NCBI GenBank assembly: GCA_017615245.1
Contig: JAGAAL010000027.1
Span: forward strand, 1-50,311
DNA length: 50,311 bases
Source: Bacteroidaceae bacterium
GTDB lineage: Bacteria > Bacteroidota > Bacteroidia > Bacteroidales > Bacteroidaceae
Reading direction: 5' to 3'
In this document: positions 27,093 through 34,910 of the stretch, piece after piece
How positions within the stretch are numbered: the first letter of the stretch is position 1
How the letters are laid out: each line of letters opens with the position of its first letter
The notes under the pieces: model-generated
The model's database searches: none
Seen by the model: the letters and a program-made list of their open reading frames with translations, nothing else
Told to the model about the DNA's origin: nothing
Program-made: the position numbers and the translations under genes

Positions 27093-27136
27093 AAAAAAAA
27101 TTAAAAAAAATCTTCTTCCTTTTCCCAATGGGGAAA
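27093..27136 (-). promoter_or_regulatory. Possible leader attenuator of the exopolysaccharide operon
   Basis: On the minus strand a stem TTTCCC (27136-27131) with GGGAAA (27126-27121) and a 4-base loop is followed, after a purine-rich 10 nt, by two runs of eight T. It lies in the 5' leader between the putative -7 box and the first gene. It resembles an intrinsic terminator, which would make expression of the locus dependent on read-through. The stem is short, so confidence is low. Confidence 0.35.
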
Positions 27137-27154
27137 CTTCCACAAAAAACCGCG

Positions 27155-27162
27155 CAAAGTTA
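27155..27162 (-). promoter_or_regulatory. -7 box for the exopolysaccharide operon
   Basis: TAACTTTG on the minus strand lies about 140 nt before the sugar-transferase start. A -33 TTTG is not clear. Confidence 0.5.
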
Positions 27163-27299
27163 GTAAAAAAAACTCACATAGAACCATTCTTTACGTAAAA
27201 GCTTGTCATAAAACTGCATTTTGAACGAGAATGTGGTCTGTAGAGCACATCGAAAAGCACTTTTACGCCCGAACTAAAACAAAAACTATAAGTTTTTCG

Positions 27300-27307
27300 T
27301 AACTTTG
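27300..27307 (+). promoter_or_regulatory. -7 box for the secreted esterase gene
   Basis: TAACTTTG matches the consensus. It overlaps an in-frame TTG at 27305, so the esterase must start further downstream, at ATG 27335. Confidence 0.6.
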
Positions 27308-27334
27308 CATCGTAATAAAAAACATCATTGCAAG

Positions 27335-28474
27335 ATGAAAATCGACAAACTCATACTTATCGTTATCACATTATTCATGAACAATGTGATGATGGCACAG
27401 CGGCTGACAAAGGCAGAAGCGGAAGCGGCAAGAACCGAACTTATCAATGAATGGAAAGAGCAACTGAAAGAGCAACTCCGAACTACAAATGTGTTTAATT
27501 GTATCACCCAGGGAAACCTGAAGATGAAATATACCGCTCAGGTGTTCGGTGAGAAACCTGCTGACGGGCGGAGTTTGTGGATTTCGATGCATGGAGGTGG
27601 TAATGCTCCTACATCGCTCAACGATAGCCAATGGGAGAATCAGAAGCAGCTATACCAGCCTACTGAAGGGGTGTATGTATGTCCGCGTGCTCCTTGGGAC
27701 GACTGGGACATGTGGTTCAAGAATCCGATTGACAAGATGTTCGAGGAGTTGATTCAAACCATGATGCTCTACTACGATGTCAATCCCGACAAAGTCTATC
27801 TCATGGGCTATTCTGCTGGCGGAGATGGCGTTTGGCGAATGGCTCCGCGCATGGCCGACCACTGGGCAGCGGCTTCGATGATGGCAGGACATCCGGGTGA
27901 TGTCAGTCTGTTGGGCGTTCGCAATTTGCCATTCATGCTCTGGTGTGGCGGCGAGGATGCGGCCTACAATCGTAATAAGGAAGTGGCACAGCGAGGATTG
28001 GAATTGGATTCTTTGCAACGTGCCGACCCTGATGGATACGTCCACGAGACGCATATCGTCGCAGGGAAGCCTCATTGGATGGATCTTGAGGACAAGGCGG
28101 CGCTGCCGTGGATGGCGAAGTACAAACGCAATCCGTATCCGACGACGGTAGTGTGGTGTCAGGGCGATAACGGTCGAACGCATTTCTATTGGCTCGGTGT
28201 CCCGGAATCTGAGACGAAGAAAGGCAATGTGTTGAGGGCTTCCATTAATAATAATACGGTGACCATCACAAAGTGCGATTACTCGCAGGTGACGCTCTAC
28301 CTGAACGACCAGCTCGTCAATCTTGATAAGGCCGTAAAAGTGGTTTATGGGAAGAAGACTTTGTACAAAGGGAAACTCTCCCGGACGGCAGGAAATCTAC
28401 AAAAATCGTTGGAGGAACGCGGCGACCCAAGTTACTGTTTTCCTGCCATTTTGAAAGTAAACATCCCTCAGTAA
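27335..28474 (+). CDS. Secreted alpha/beta-hydrolase (esterase/depolymerase-like)
   Basis: This 379-residue protein has a Sec signal peptide (MKIDKLILIVITLFMNNVMMAQ). A helical lead-in is followed by an alpha/beta-hydrolase core: oxyanion strand ISMHGGGNAP (about 83-92), nucleophile elbow GYSAGGDG (Ser about 160), an acidic residue in GGEDAAYN (about 207-214) and a His in GKPHWMD (about 247-253). This layout fits the polyhydroxybutyrate depolymerase/feruloyl-esterase-like group. The last 100 residues form a beta-rich extension. The start is ATG 27335, because the earlier TTG lies in the -7 box. It probably de-esterifies a plant or surface polysaccharide, which is an inference. Confidence 0.82.
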   Translation: MKIDKLILIVITLFMNNVMMAQRLTKAEAEAARTELINEWKEQLKEQLRTTNVFNCITQGNLKMKYTAQVFGEKPADGRSLWISMHGGGNAPTSLNDSQWENQKQLYQPTEGVYVCPRAPWDDWDMWFKNPIDKMFEELIQTMMLYYDVNPDKVYLMGYSAGGDGVWRMAPRMADHWAAASMMAGHPGDVSLLGVRNLPFMLWCGGEDAAYNRNKEVAQRGLELDSLQRADPDGYVHETHIVAGKPHWMDLEDKAALPWMAKYKRNPYPTTVVWCQGDNGRTHFYWLGVPESETKKGNVLRASINNNTVTITKCDYSQVTLYLNDQLVNLDKAVKVVYGKKTLYKGKLSRTAGNLQKSLEERGDPSYCFPAILKVNIPQ

Positions 28475-28567
28475 CACGCCATTTCGTCACTCCGTTGTGT
28501 CTTTTTGTCTCCTTTCGCTTCTTGGAACAACATTTGATGTTCAGGAAGATGAAAGGAGATTTTTACA

Positions 28568-30664
28568 ATGAATATGAACACAAACAACCAAACAAACGGA
28601 GGCAGCCAAAAGGAATTCAACCTTGAGGCTCTCAAGAAGTATGCAACGAACTTGATTGAGCAGGCGCGGGCCGGAAGGCTCGACCCTGTCGTTGGGCGCG
28701 ACGAGGAGATTCGACGTGTCCTGCAGATACTGAGTCGAAGGACGAAGAACAACCCGATACTTGTAGGCGAGCCGGGAACGGGAAAGACCGCCATCGTGGA
28801 GGGATTGGCTCACCGTATCCTTCGTGGCGATGTGCCCGAGAACCTGAAGGATAAGCAGTTGTATTCGCTCGATATGGGCGCGCTGATTGCCGGTGCTAAG
28901 TATCAGGGTGAGTTCGAGGAACGACTGAAGGCGGTCATCAATGCTGTGGTGCAGAGCGAGGGGAATATCATCCTTTTCATCGATGAAATCCACACGCTGG
29001 TCGGAGCCGGACAGACGCAGGGAGCGATGGATGCGGCGAACATTCTGAAGCCTGCGTTGGCGCGTGGCGAACTGCGCAGCATCGGTGCCACGACGCTCGA
29101 CGAATACCAGAAATATTTCGAGAAAGATAAGGCGCTCGAACGTCGTTTCCAGACGGTGATGGTTGACGAACCGGACGTGCTCAGCAGCATCAGCATACTG
29201 CGTGGACTGAAGGAGCGCTACGAGAACCATCATAAGGTACGTATCAAGGACGACGCCATCATCGCGGCTGTGGAGCTGTCGAACCGTTACATCACCGAGC
29301 GGTTCCTGCCCGACAAGGCCATCGACCTGATGGATGAGGCGGCTGCCAAACTGCGTATGGAGCGCGACTCCGTACCCGAGGAGTTGGACGAAATCAGCCG
29401 TAAGCTGAAACAACTCGAGATTGAGCGTGCAGCCATCAAACGCGAAGGCGACAAGACCAAACTCAACCAACTCAACGAAGAAATCGACAGCCTGAATGCC
29501 CAATACACCGTGCTTCACGACAAATGGCAGGAGGAACGTAATCTCGTCAATAAGATTCAGCAGGACAAGCAGGACATCGAACATCTGAAGTTCGAGGCCG
29601 ACCGTGCCGAACGCGAAGGCAACTACGGACGTGTGGCTGAGATTCGTTATGGAAAGATACAGTCGTTGCAGGACGATATACATAAGGTGCAGGAGCAGTT
29701 GGCAACCACACAAGGCGGAAATGCGATGATCAAAGAGGAGGTAACGAGCGAGGATATTGCCGATGTGGTGAGCCGTTGGACGGGCATTCCTGTGAGCAAG
29801 ATGCTGCAGAGCGAGAAGGACAAACTGCTCCATCTCGAGGAGGAACTCCACCGCCGCGTGGTAGGTCAGGACGAGGCCATCCAGGCCGTGAGCGATGCCG
29901 TGCGTCGCAGTCGTGCGGGACTTCAAGACCCGCGCCGGCCCATCGGCTCGTTCATCTTCCTCGGCCCTACGGGTGTCGGCAAGACCGAACTTGCCAAGGC
30001 GCTGGCCAGCTATCTGTTCAACGACGAATCGCTCATCACGCGAATCGACATGAGCGAGTATCAGGAGAAGTACAGCGTGTCGCGACTCATCGGTGCGCCT
30101 CCAGGCTACATCGGCTATGAGGAAGGCGGTCAGCTGACAGAGGCCGTGCGCCGCAAGCCTTACAGCGTCGTACTGTTCGACGAAATCGAAAAAGCACATC
30201 CTGACGTGTTCAACACCCTCTTGCAGGTGCTCGACGACGGACGTCTGACCGATAACAAGGGACGTACGGTGAACTTCAAGAACACCATCATCATCATGAC
30301 GTCGAACTGCAGCGAAGAGCAGTTGCACGGGCTTATGCGGCCGGAGTTCATCAACCGTATCGATGAGATTATCACGTTCCGTTCGCTCAGCGAAGCCGAA
30401 ATTCTGCAGATTGTGAAACTCCAGATTGCAGGGGTACAGAAGATGATGGCCGACAACGGCATCACGATGACCCTCACCGACCGCGCTCTGCAGTTCCTTG
30501 CACGTGCAGGTTTCGATCCGCAGTACGGTGCACGACCGGTGAAGCGAGCCATCCAGCACCATCTGCTCAACGACCTGTCGAAGCAGATGCTGGCAGGAAC
30601 GGTCAGCCGCGACACGACCATCACGGTCGACGAACAGGACGGAGCGCTCGTGTTCCGCAACTGA
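28568..30664 (+). CDS. ClpB-type AAA+ disaggregase lacking the N-terminal domain
   Basis: This 698-residue double-ring AAA+ ATPase threads aggregated proteins with DnaK help. NBD1 has Walker A GEPGTGKT (67-74) and Walker B ILFIDE (135-140). A full coiled-coil M domain spans about 275-385 ([15 protein letters not shown] onward), which marks ClpB rather than ClpA/ClpC. NBD2 has GPTGVGKT (466-473), [11 protein letters not shown] and sensor residues near GARPVKRAI. The Clp N-domain of about 150 residues is absent. In NBD2 the segment between MTSN and FINRIDE is only about 12 residues, where about 35-40 are usual. No ClpP-binding loop is visible. An AAAGGAG ribosome site precedes the ATG. Usual ClpB is about 860 residues. 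Confidence 0.88.
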   Translation: MNMNTNNQTNGGSQKEFNLEALKKYATNLIEQARAGRLDPVVGRDEEIRRVLQILSRRTKNNPILVGEPGTGKTAIVEGLAHRILRGDVPENLKDKQLYSLDMGALIAGAKYQGEFEERLKAVINAVVQSEGNIILFIDEIHTLVGAGQTQGAMDAANILKPALARGELRSIGATTLDEYQKYFEKDKALERRFQTVMVDEPDVLSSISILRGLKERYENHHKVRIKDDAIIAAVELSNRYITERFLPDKAIDLMDEAAAKLRMERDSVPEELDEISRKLKQLEIERAAIKREGDKTKLNQLNEEIDSLNAQYTVLHDKWQEERNLVNKIQQDKQDIEHLKFEADRAEREGNYGRVAEIRYGKIQSLQDDIHKVQEQLATTQGGNAMIKEEVTSEDIADVVSRWTGIPVSKMLQSEKDKLLHLEEELHRRVVGQDEAIQAVSDAVRRSRAGLQDPRRPIGSFIFLGPTGVGKTELAKALASYLFNDESLITRIDMSEYQEKYSVSRLIGAPPGYIGYEEGGQLTEAVRRKPYSVVLFDEIEKAHPDVFNTLLQVLDDGRLTDNKGRTVNFKNTIIIMTSNCSEEQLHGLMRPEFINRIDEIITFRSLSEAEILQIVKLQIAGVQKMMADNGITMTLTDRALQFLARAGFDPQYGARPVKRAIQHHLLNDLSKQMLAGTVSRDTTITVDEQDGALVFRN

Positions 30665-30741
30665 GAACATTCCATTTAATATAATATATAATAAGGTATG
30701 AAACGTGATAAGCAGGCATCAAGTTCGATGTCCGTTAAACC

Positions 30742-30780
30742 AAAGAGCGGGGAGCTGCATGGCTTCCCGCTCTTTGTTGT
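30742..30780 (+). terminator. Rho-independent terminator after the clpB-like gene
   Basis: A 13-bp stem (30742-30754 with 30763-30775, one G-T pair) closes an 8-base loop and ends in TTT followed by GTTGT. It begins about 80 nt after the stop codon. Confidence 0.8.
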
Positions 30781-30798
30781 AGAGACATTGCGAAATTA

Positions 30799-31069
30799 CT
30801 GATTTTCACTTCTTATACAACAAAAGCAACGCTTCCGCCAACTGGCGGAAACGCTCCAGAAACAAAAGCAACGCTTCCGCCAAGGAGCGGAAACACTTCC
30901 GGGACGAATGTAACGCTTCCGCCAAGTGGCGGAAACGCTCCAGGGACAAAAGTAATGCTTCCGCCAGGTGGCGGAAATGCTCCGGGACAAAAGCAACGTT
31001 TCCGCCAAGGAGCGGAAACGCTCCAGGGACAAAAGTAACGCATCCGACAAGTAGCGGAAACGCTTCATG
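30799..31069. repeat. Array of six 42-bp hairpin units with conserved leader
   Basis: A 22-nt leader (30799-30820) is followed by six tandem units starting at 30820, 30862, 30904, 30946, 30987 and 31029 (41-42 bp each). Each contains TTCCGC-6 nt-GCGGAA or a near match, so each can form a hairpin or cruciform. Unit centres vary (CAACTG, CAAGGA, CAAGTG, CAGGTG, ACAAGTA-like) while the arms stay paired. The same leader and two diverged units recur at 32826-32929. Confidence 0.9.
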
Positions 31070-31182
31070 AAGTAAGTGGAAGGGATTGGTATTGAGAAGG
31101 GAACTCAAAGACCTTCTCGTTCTATTTAGCCTTTATTTGCAAATTATTATCAATTATTCTTTATACATTGTGAATTATTTTG

Positions 31183-31190
31183 TACCTTTG
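31183..31190 (+). promoter_or_regulatory. -7 box for the four-cysteine lipoprotein gene
   Basis: TACCTTTG lies 28 nt before the start codon. No clear -33 TTTG is present at the usual distance. Confidence 0.55.
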
Positions 31191-31218
31191 CACCGTTTTT
31201 TTTAAGAATTAACCAGAA

Positions 31219-32679
31219 ATGAAAAAGAACATTACAATTACCATCCTCCTTGCCCTGCTACTTTCGTTCTCATGCAGCAAAGAAGGCAACGATGAAGAGG
31301 ATGACAAGAATCTGCCTGTTACTACAATGGCGGAGGGCTATTACACCATCCCTACAAGCAAAGAAGGCATTGACCAAACGTTTGTAAGAATGGGCATTAA
31401 GGACATCACGAACATAAAGAACCGATGGTGTGCTTTTGTCGGCGACTCAGTAACCATACTGACAGGAACCAAATATCCCGAAGAAGCCCAATGGTCGTAT
31501 ATTCAAGTTTATGTCTATGTCAATGGCGAGGAACGAGTGAGGGAGGGATTCTTGCAACCGGCTGGCTCAACGGCTAAATTGGTAAAAGAGAAAGCTCTGT
31601 TCTCGTATAAAGGAACAATCTTTATTCCGATGCAGATGGGAGACAGTGAGATGCTCATGGGATTGGGAGCAGATGGCCTCAACTCTTTTAAGGGTGCGAC
31701 CTTCTTCGATTATATTTGGGATGAAGACCTTGACTTGATGGTTTACCATGACCGTAACGGACAGTATTATGTTGAAAACATATTTGGGAGCAATGCTGTC
31801 AAGTTCTTGCCCGAATATAAAGACAATGTGCCCATCGGGTGGCAGTACGGGACATGGAACTCACTTGGTGGTGAGACTGATTTTGAGCAAGACGGGAAAA
31901 TCGTATTCCGTGCTGAAAGTGTGAGCTATAGCGAACCCTATGCATCCTATACAATACACCTGACTCATGAAGCCATGAAAGAACTGGAACTGAACGGCGG
32001 AAAGACGAAACGGAAATATTGGCACATATCCAACAGGGGAGCAAAACCTGCAAGTTATGAATTCGTAGTGGAGTATCCAAATGGACATGAATACAGAATG
32101 GCGTTGAAAACAAATACTTTTGGTGCCCCCCGATTTTATGGGGATGTCATCGTCAGTTATCAAGGGAGCAGTTATTCCACCACACCTGAATACTCAACAC
32201 TACCCTGCCGTTTTGCCACAACATATTTCCAACTGTGGGCTGAGAATAATCCATTTGGAAAGTTCTCTCTTGTGACCTTACAAGAGGGTACTGATGGAAA
32301 GGAGCTACGTTTCACAAGCAGTTATCTGCCAAGGGAGAGCTATCCGGCAGAGTCTGGTTATGACTATCTGCTGGGGCAGAACAACAGTCTTATTTTCGGC
32401 TTCTCCAACTTGTTCGCGAACGTGAACCAGAAGCCTGAACTCGAAGACTACCTTCCCTTTTATTATCTTCTCATCTACGACGGCTCATGTCCAAACTGCA
32501 CTACTACTCGTTTAGATTTGGACTTTGATGAGAGTATCGCCCGATGCAGTAATTGCCAGAGATGGTATGACATGAACAATTACGGCACAATCATACGAGG
32601 CAACGATGGCAAAGCATTAATAAGATATCCTGCAACATATAACGAACATCTTATTCGATTGGAAGTAAGAAATGAATAA
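31219..32679 (+). CDS. Lipoprotein with C-terminal Rieske-like four-cysteine domain
   Basis: This 486-residue protein has a lipoprotein signal (LLSFSCS, Cys 19) and an acidic linker that suggests surface or periplasmic display. Residues about 35-415 form a large beta-rich region with no motif I recognise. The final 65 residues carry CPNC (424-427) and CSNC (443-446), then WYDMNNYG and a Gly-rich turn. The spacing C..C-15-C..C followed by YD...G and a terminal beta-hairpin is the layout of a Rieske-like fold, but with four cysteines in place of the two Cys and two His of a [2Fe-2S] Rieske centre. A zinc or iron site is plausible. It is monocistronic between two repeat arrays. Confidence 0.75.
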   Translation: MKKNITITILLALLLSFSCSKEGNDEEDDKNLPVTTMAEGYYTIPTSKEGIDQTFVRMGIKDITNIKNRWCAFVGDSVTILTGTKYPEEAQWSYIQVYVYVNGEERVREGFLQPAGSTAKLVKEKALFSYKGTIFIPMQMGDSEMLMGLGADGLNSFKGATFFDYIWDEDLDLMVYHDRNGQYYVENIFGSNAVKFLPEYKDNVPIGWQYGTWNSLGGETDFEQDGKIVFRAESVSYSEPYASYTIHLTHEAMKELELNGGKTKRKYWHISNRGAKPASYEFVVEYPNGHEYRMALKTNTFGAPRFYGDVIVSYQGSSYSTTPEYSTLPCRFATTYFQLWAENNPFGKFSLVTLQEGTDGKELRFTSSYLPRESYPAESGYDYLLGQNNSLIFGFSNLFANVNQKPELEDYLPFYYLLIYDGSCPNCTTTRLDLDFDESIARCSNCQRWYDMNNYGTIIRGNDGKALIRYPATYNEHLIRLEVRNE

Positions 32680-32714
32680 GTGTCGCAGTTGATGACGGGG
32701 CAGAATAACATAAG

Positions 32715-32737
32715 CGGGGGTGTAAGCCCCCGTTTGT
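32715..32737 (+). terminator. Rho-independent terminator of the four-cysteine lipoprotein gene
   Basis: CGGGGG (32715-32720) pairs with CCCCCG (32727-32732) across a 6-base loop, followed by TTTGTG. The stem is extended by an upstream A-rich and downstream T-rich pair. Confidence 0.75.
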
Positions 32738-32825
32738 GTTTCATTCTTCTTTGATTAACACGTTGCAAAAAACGGAATAATTCTTCGGATTTCGTCGTTT
32801 TCTTTGGTGAAGCGATATGAAGTTG

Positions 32826-32929
32826 CTGATTTTCACTTCTTATACAAGAAAGCAATGCTCCCGACCTGGGTCGGAAATGCTTCGGGGAAGAAAGAAGCGT
32901 TTCCGACTTTGGGCGGGAATGCAGTGGGA
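32826..32929. repeat. Second, diverged copy of the leader and 42-bp hairpin array
   Basis: The 22-nt leader (32826-32847) is identical to that at 30799-30820. Two units follow (32847-32888 and 32889-32929). In the first, the arm CCGAC pairs with GTCGG, whereas the other array has CCGCC with GGCGG. Both sides changed together, which keeps the hairpin. Confidence 0.85.
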
Positions 32930-32984
32930 AATAAGTGGAAGCGGCAACATAATAATTTGTTCCACCCATTGGACCACGAACGGC

Positions 32985-33005
32985 AAATGCAAACAAAATG
33001 CAAAG
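32985..33005 (+). promoter_or_regulatory. 21-bp operator-like element, copy 1
   Basis: The sequence contains the direct repeat ATGCAAA twice (AAATGCAAAC, AAAATGCAAAG). It is identical over 21 bp to 34161-34181 and ends 7 nt before the -33 box in both cases. The position just upstream of -33 suits an activator site. Confidence 0.7.
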
Positions 33006-33012
33006 TCGGATG

Positions 33013-33044
33013 TTTGGCGGGGTGAGGGAAATTGTGTATCTTTG
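33013..33044 (+). promoter_or_regulatory. Promoter of the membrane-bound HTH regulator gene
   Basis: A -33 TTTG (33013-33016) and -7 TATCTTTG (33037-33044) are separated by 20 nt. The in-frame codon at 33032 lies inside the promoter, so translation begins at 33065 or 33071. Confidence 0.8.
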
Positions 33045-33064
33045 CAGGCAAATTAAAAAATCGA

Positions 33065-34090
33065 ATGGCTATGACGAAGAAATGGTTGATAGTTTTGGCG
33101 ACGCTGCTGTTCGTGGGATGCGGACAGGAGGAAAGCGAGTATGTGATGCAGGGGGTGTGGACGTTGCAGTTCAGGGAATACCCGGGTGGCAAGCGGTCGG
33201 ACATCACGTCGGACGACGAGGGGGCGCATGGGCTTATCTATGACGGCGACAGCACGTTGTACGTGTGCCGACTGATACGGACACCTTCGGGGTTGGTCAT
33301 GACGCCGATGGAACGGGGGAATGTGACGGTGGTGAACAAGGGCGGCGGCGAGTTCCTGTATTTGGAGGAAGGCAATCCGCGTCCGCTGACGATGATTGAT
33401 GACACGACGATGACCATTCAGCGCAATGGGGTGAAGTACGGCTACCATCGGGCAGAGGACATCTGGCGGGAATGGGGCGACGACATGCGCGACATCGTGG
33501 CAGGCGATACGTCGACAATGGACAAAGAGCCTACGAACTATGTGTTTTCGGCCAAGGAACGGGAGCAGGCGAGCACCATCAACTGGCTGGCGTTCATCCT
33601 TGTGGCTGCAGGGCTGGGCATCGTTGTCGTCGTGAACCTGCTGATCAATACGAACAGAAGCCGCCGGAGGTTGCTGGCTCAGTTGCAGCAGATTCGCGAG
33701 GAGCATGAGGAGCGTCCGCAGACGGTGAAGATGGCGATGCGGAATGTGGAGGAGGAGTTCTTTGCTTCGGATGAGTACATCGGGCTGCACCAGCGCATCA
33801 CCTGTGGGGAACGGCTGACGAACGAGGACTGGACGGAGATGGAGGAACGGCTGAAGCGGGTGTATCCGGGTTTCACCAGCCGACTGAGGAACCTGTATCC
33901 GATGTCGGAACTGGAGTATCAAGTGTGCCTGCTGATAAAACTGCGCATCACGCCGACGGAGATGGCGGATGTGCTGTCGCGCGACGGAAGCACCATCAGC
34001 ACCGTGCGCAGCCGCCTATACAAAAAGGTTTTCGGCAGCAAAGGTGGGGCACGCGACTGGGACGAATTCGTGCTGAGCATCGGAGCGTGA
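33065..34090 (+). CDS. Predicted membrane-anchored transcriptional regulator: lipoprotein signal, one TM helix, C-terminal HTH
   Basis: From ATG 33065 the protein has 341 residues. An N-terminal signal with lipobox LFVGC (Cys 19) is followed by an exported domain of about 140 residues that starts QGVWTLQFRE, a lipocalin-like GxW strand. One membrane helix (about 172-194) is followed by positive charges (RSRRR, 199-202 region), which puts the C-terminus in the cytoplasm. A helical linker leads to a HTH (about 281-323; SELEYQVCLLIKLRITPTEM, then STISTVRSRLYKKVFG), like the LuxR/sigma-4-type HTH at the end of Bacteroidetes TPR regulators. It would sense something outside and act on DNA directly. 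Its promoter and that of the next gene share a 21-bp element, a likely target. Confidence 0.78.
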   Translation: MAMTKKWLIVLATLLFVGCGQEESEYVMQGVWTLQFREYPGGKRSDITSDDEGAHGLIYDGDSTLYVCRLIRTPSGLVMTPMERGNVTVVNKGGGEFLYLEEGNPRPLTMIDDTTMTIQRNGVKYGYHRAEDIWREWGDDMRDIVAGDTSTMDKEPTNYVFSAKEREQASTINWLAFILVAAGLGIVVVVNLLINTNRSRRRLLAQLQQIREEHEERPQTVKMAMRNVEEEFFASDEYIGLHQRITCGERLTNEDWTEMEERLKRVYPGFTSRLRNLYPMSELEYQVCLLIKLRITPTEMADVLSRDGSTISTVRSRLYKKVFGSKGGARDWDEFVLSIGA

Positions 34091-34138
34091 GAACAATGTA
34101 ACAATGTAAAAATTAAAAAATGTAAGTTATAGGGAATA

Positions 34139-34181
34139 GTTTGCAAACTGTTTGCATCGAAAATGCAAACAAAATGCAAAG
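34139..34181 (+). promoter_or_regulatory. Operator-like region, copy 2, with extra inverted repeats
   Basis: The 21-bp element (34161-34181) identical to 32985-33005 is preceded here by more TTTGCA/TGCAAA sites: the palindrome GTTTGCAAAC and TTTGCAT...ATGCAAA as an inverted repeat around TCGAAA. The 7-nt gap to the -33 box is the same as in copy 1. Confidence 0.7.
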
Positions 34182-34188
34182 TAAAATG

Positions 34189-34220
34189 TTTGGTGGCTCA
34201 GGAAAAAGGCCGTACCTTTG
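34189..34220 (+). promoter_or_regulatory. Promoter of the secreted lipocalin-like gene
   Basis: A -33 TTTG (34189-34192) inside ATGTTTGG and a -7 TACCTTTG (34213-34220) are separated by 20 nt. ATGTTTGG is shared with the regulator promoter. Confidence 0.8.
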
Positions 34221-34275
34221 CAGCGGTTTTATTAATTATTGATTTTCTAACCCTTAACAAAAAAACTGTAAACTT

Positions 34276-34767
34276 ATGAAGAAAGGAATGTTCATGATGG
34301 CAGTGGTGCTCATGAGTGCCCTCCATGTAAATGCCCAAACGAAAGTGGACGACAAGGAAATCGTAGGCGTGTGGATGATGGAGTCCATGCAATTCGAAGG
34401 CGAGAAGAAAATCGTGTGCGGCAAGGCGAATGGCTACACGCAGTTTAAGTTCTACGGCACCGACGGCGAATATGCTTCAGCGGGCATCACTTTGACAAAA
34501 GATGGCAAGATTGTGGTGATGCCGCAAGAATATGGCAAGTATTCTTTGAAAGATGGCTGGTACATGGAAATGGGACGCAAACCATTGAAAGATGCCGTCA
34601 TTCTGACAGACAAGAACACATACAAAGGTACGTGGCAGAATCGCCACGATATCTGGAAGAAGATTTCCGTCCCGGAAAAGGTCAGGAAGTACATTGTTGA
34701 CTGCTGCAAGATGCAGGAAACGCCATCCGACATCGAGCAGAGCATCAAGCAGACGATGTTTAAATGA
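34276..34767 (+). CDS. Secreted lipocalin-like protein
   Basis: This 163-residue protein has a Sec signal peptide (MKKGMFMMAVVLMSALHVNAQ). The mature part opens with EIVGVWMMESMQF, the G-x-W start of calycin/lipocalin-like small exported proteins, and continues with about eight short beta-strands, ending in a helical segment with two adjacent Cys (DCCK). It resembles DUF4488-type proteins of Bacteroidetes, though I cannot confirm the family. It lies directly behind the membrane-bound regulator but has its own promoter with the same 21-bp element. It may bind a ligand or stress-generated molecule and report to the regulator, whose exported domain starts with a similar GVW strand; this is inference. 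Confidence 0.72.
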   Translation: MKKGMFMMAVVLMSALHVNAQTKVDDKEIVGVWMMESMQFEGEKKIVCGKANGYTQFKFYGTDGEYASAGITLTKDGKIVVMPQEYGKYSLKDGWYMEMGRKPLKDAVILTDKNTYKGTWQNRHDIWKKISVPEKVRKYIVDCCKMQETPSDIEQSIKQTMFK

Positions 34768-34871
34768 TGATAGTATTGGTTAATAATAAATAAGGTTATC
34801 TCAAAATTAAGTATTGACAGATTAGTTAGTAGACAAAAGTAATTTTTTGTTCAAAAGACCTATAGGCACTT

Positions 34872-34908
34872 GACCCCGCTACGTCGTGATGACGTGACGG
34901 GGTCTTTC
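34872..34908 (+). terminator. Terminator of the lipocalin-like gene
   Basis: GACCCCG (34872-34878) pairs with CGGGGTC (34898-34904), and an inner ACGTC/GACGT stem sits within the loop. TTTCT follows on the plus strand. It also separates the convergent aroE end. Confidence 0.7.
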
Positions 34909-34910
34909 TA

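Larger units (their letters stand above)
27014..27334. other. Intergenic region with exopolysaccharide leader and esterase promoter
   Basis: This 321-bp region separates the divergent exopolysaccharide operon and the esterase gene. It contains a -7 box for each direction (27155-27162 minus, 27300-27307 plus) and, within the minus-strand leader, a hairpin followed by A/T tracts (27093-27136). I see no reading frame of quality. Confidence 0.6.
30665..31218. other. Intergenic region with terminator, 42-bp repeat array and promoter
   Basis: This 554-bp region holds the clpB-like terminator, a 22-nt conserved leader plus six 42-bp hairpin units, a 7-bp inverted repeat at 31094-31118, and a -7 box at 31183-31190. 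The overlapping minus-strand frames here are products of the repeat and not genes. Confidence 0.7.
32680..33064. other. Intergenic region with terminator, second repeat array, operator and promoter
   Basis: This 385-bp region contains a GC-rich terminator, the second copy of the leader plus 42-bp repeat units, a 21-bp operator-like element shared with the next promoter, and a full promoter for the membrane-bound regulator. No gene is supported here. Confidence 0.7.

Noticed and set aside
26372-27162. An UpxY/UpxZ-type antiterminator control region as in Bacteroides capsule loci
   Set aside because: No NusG-like gene precedes the sugar transferase; the upstream gene is divergent and encodes an esterase.
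28541-30670. A 709-codon open frame on the minus strand
   Set aside because: It is exactly antisense to the clpB-like gene, whose product has all AAA+ motifs. The antisense product has no recognisable features and is an effect of codon composition.
30796-31108. Three overlapping minus-strand frames with repeated Trp/Arg/Ser-rich units
   Set aside because: All three frames are open across the same array because the 42-bp units are a multiple of three. No start site or promoter is seen; the DNA hairpins explain the signal.
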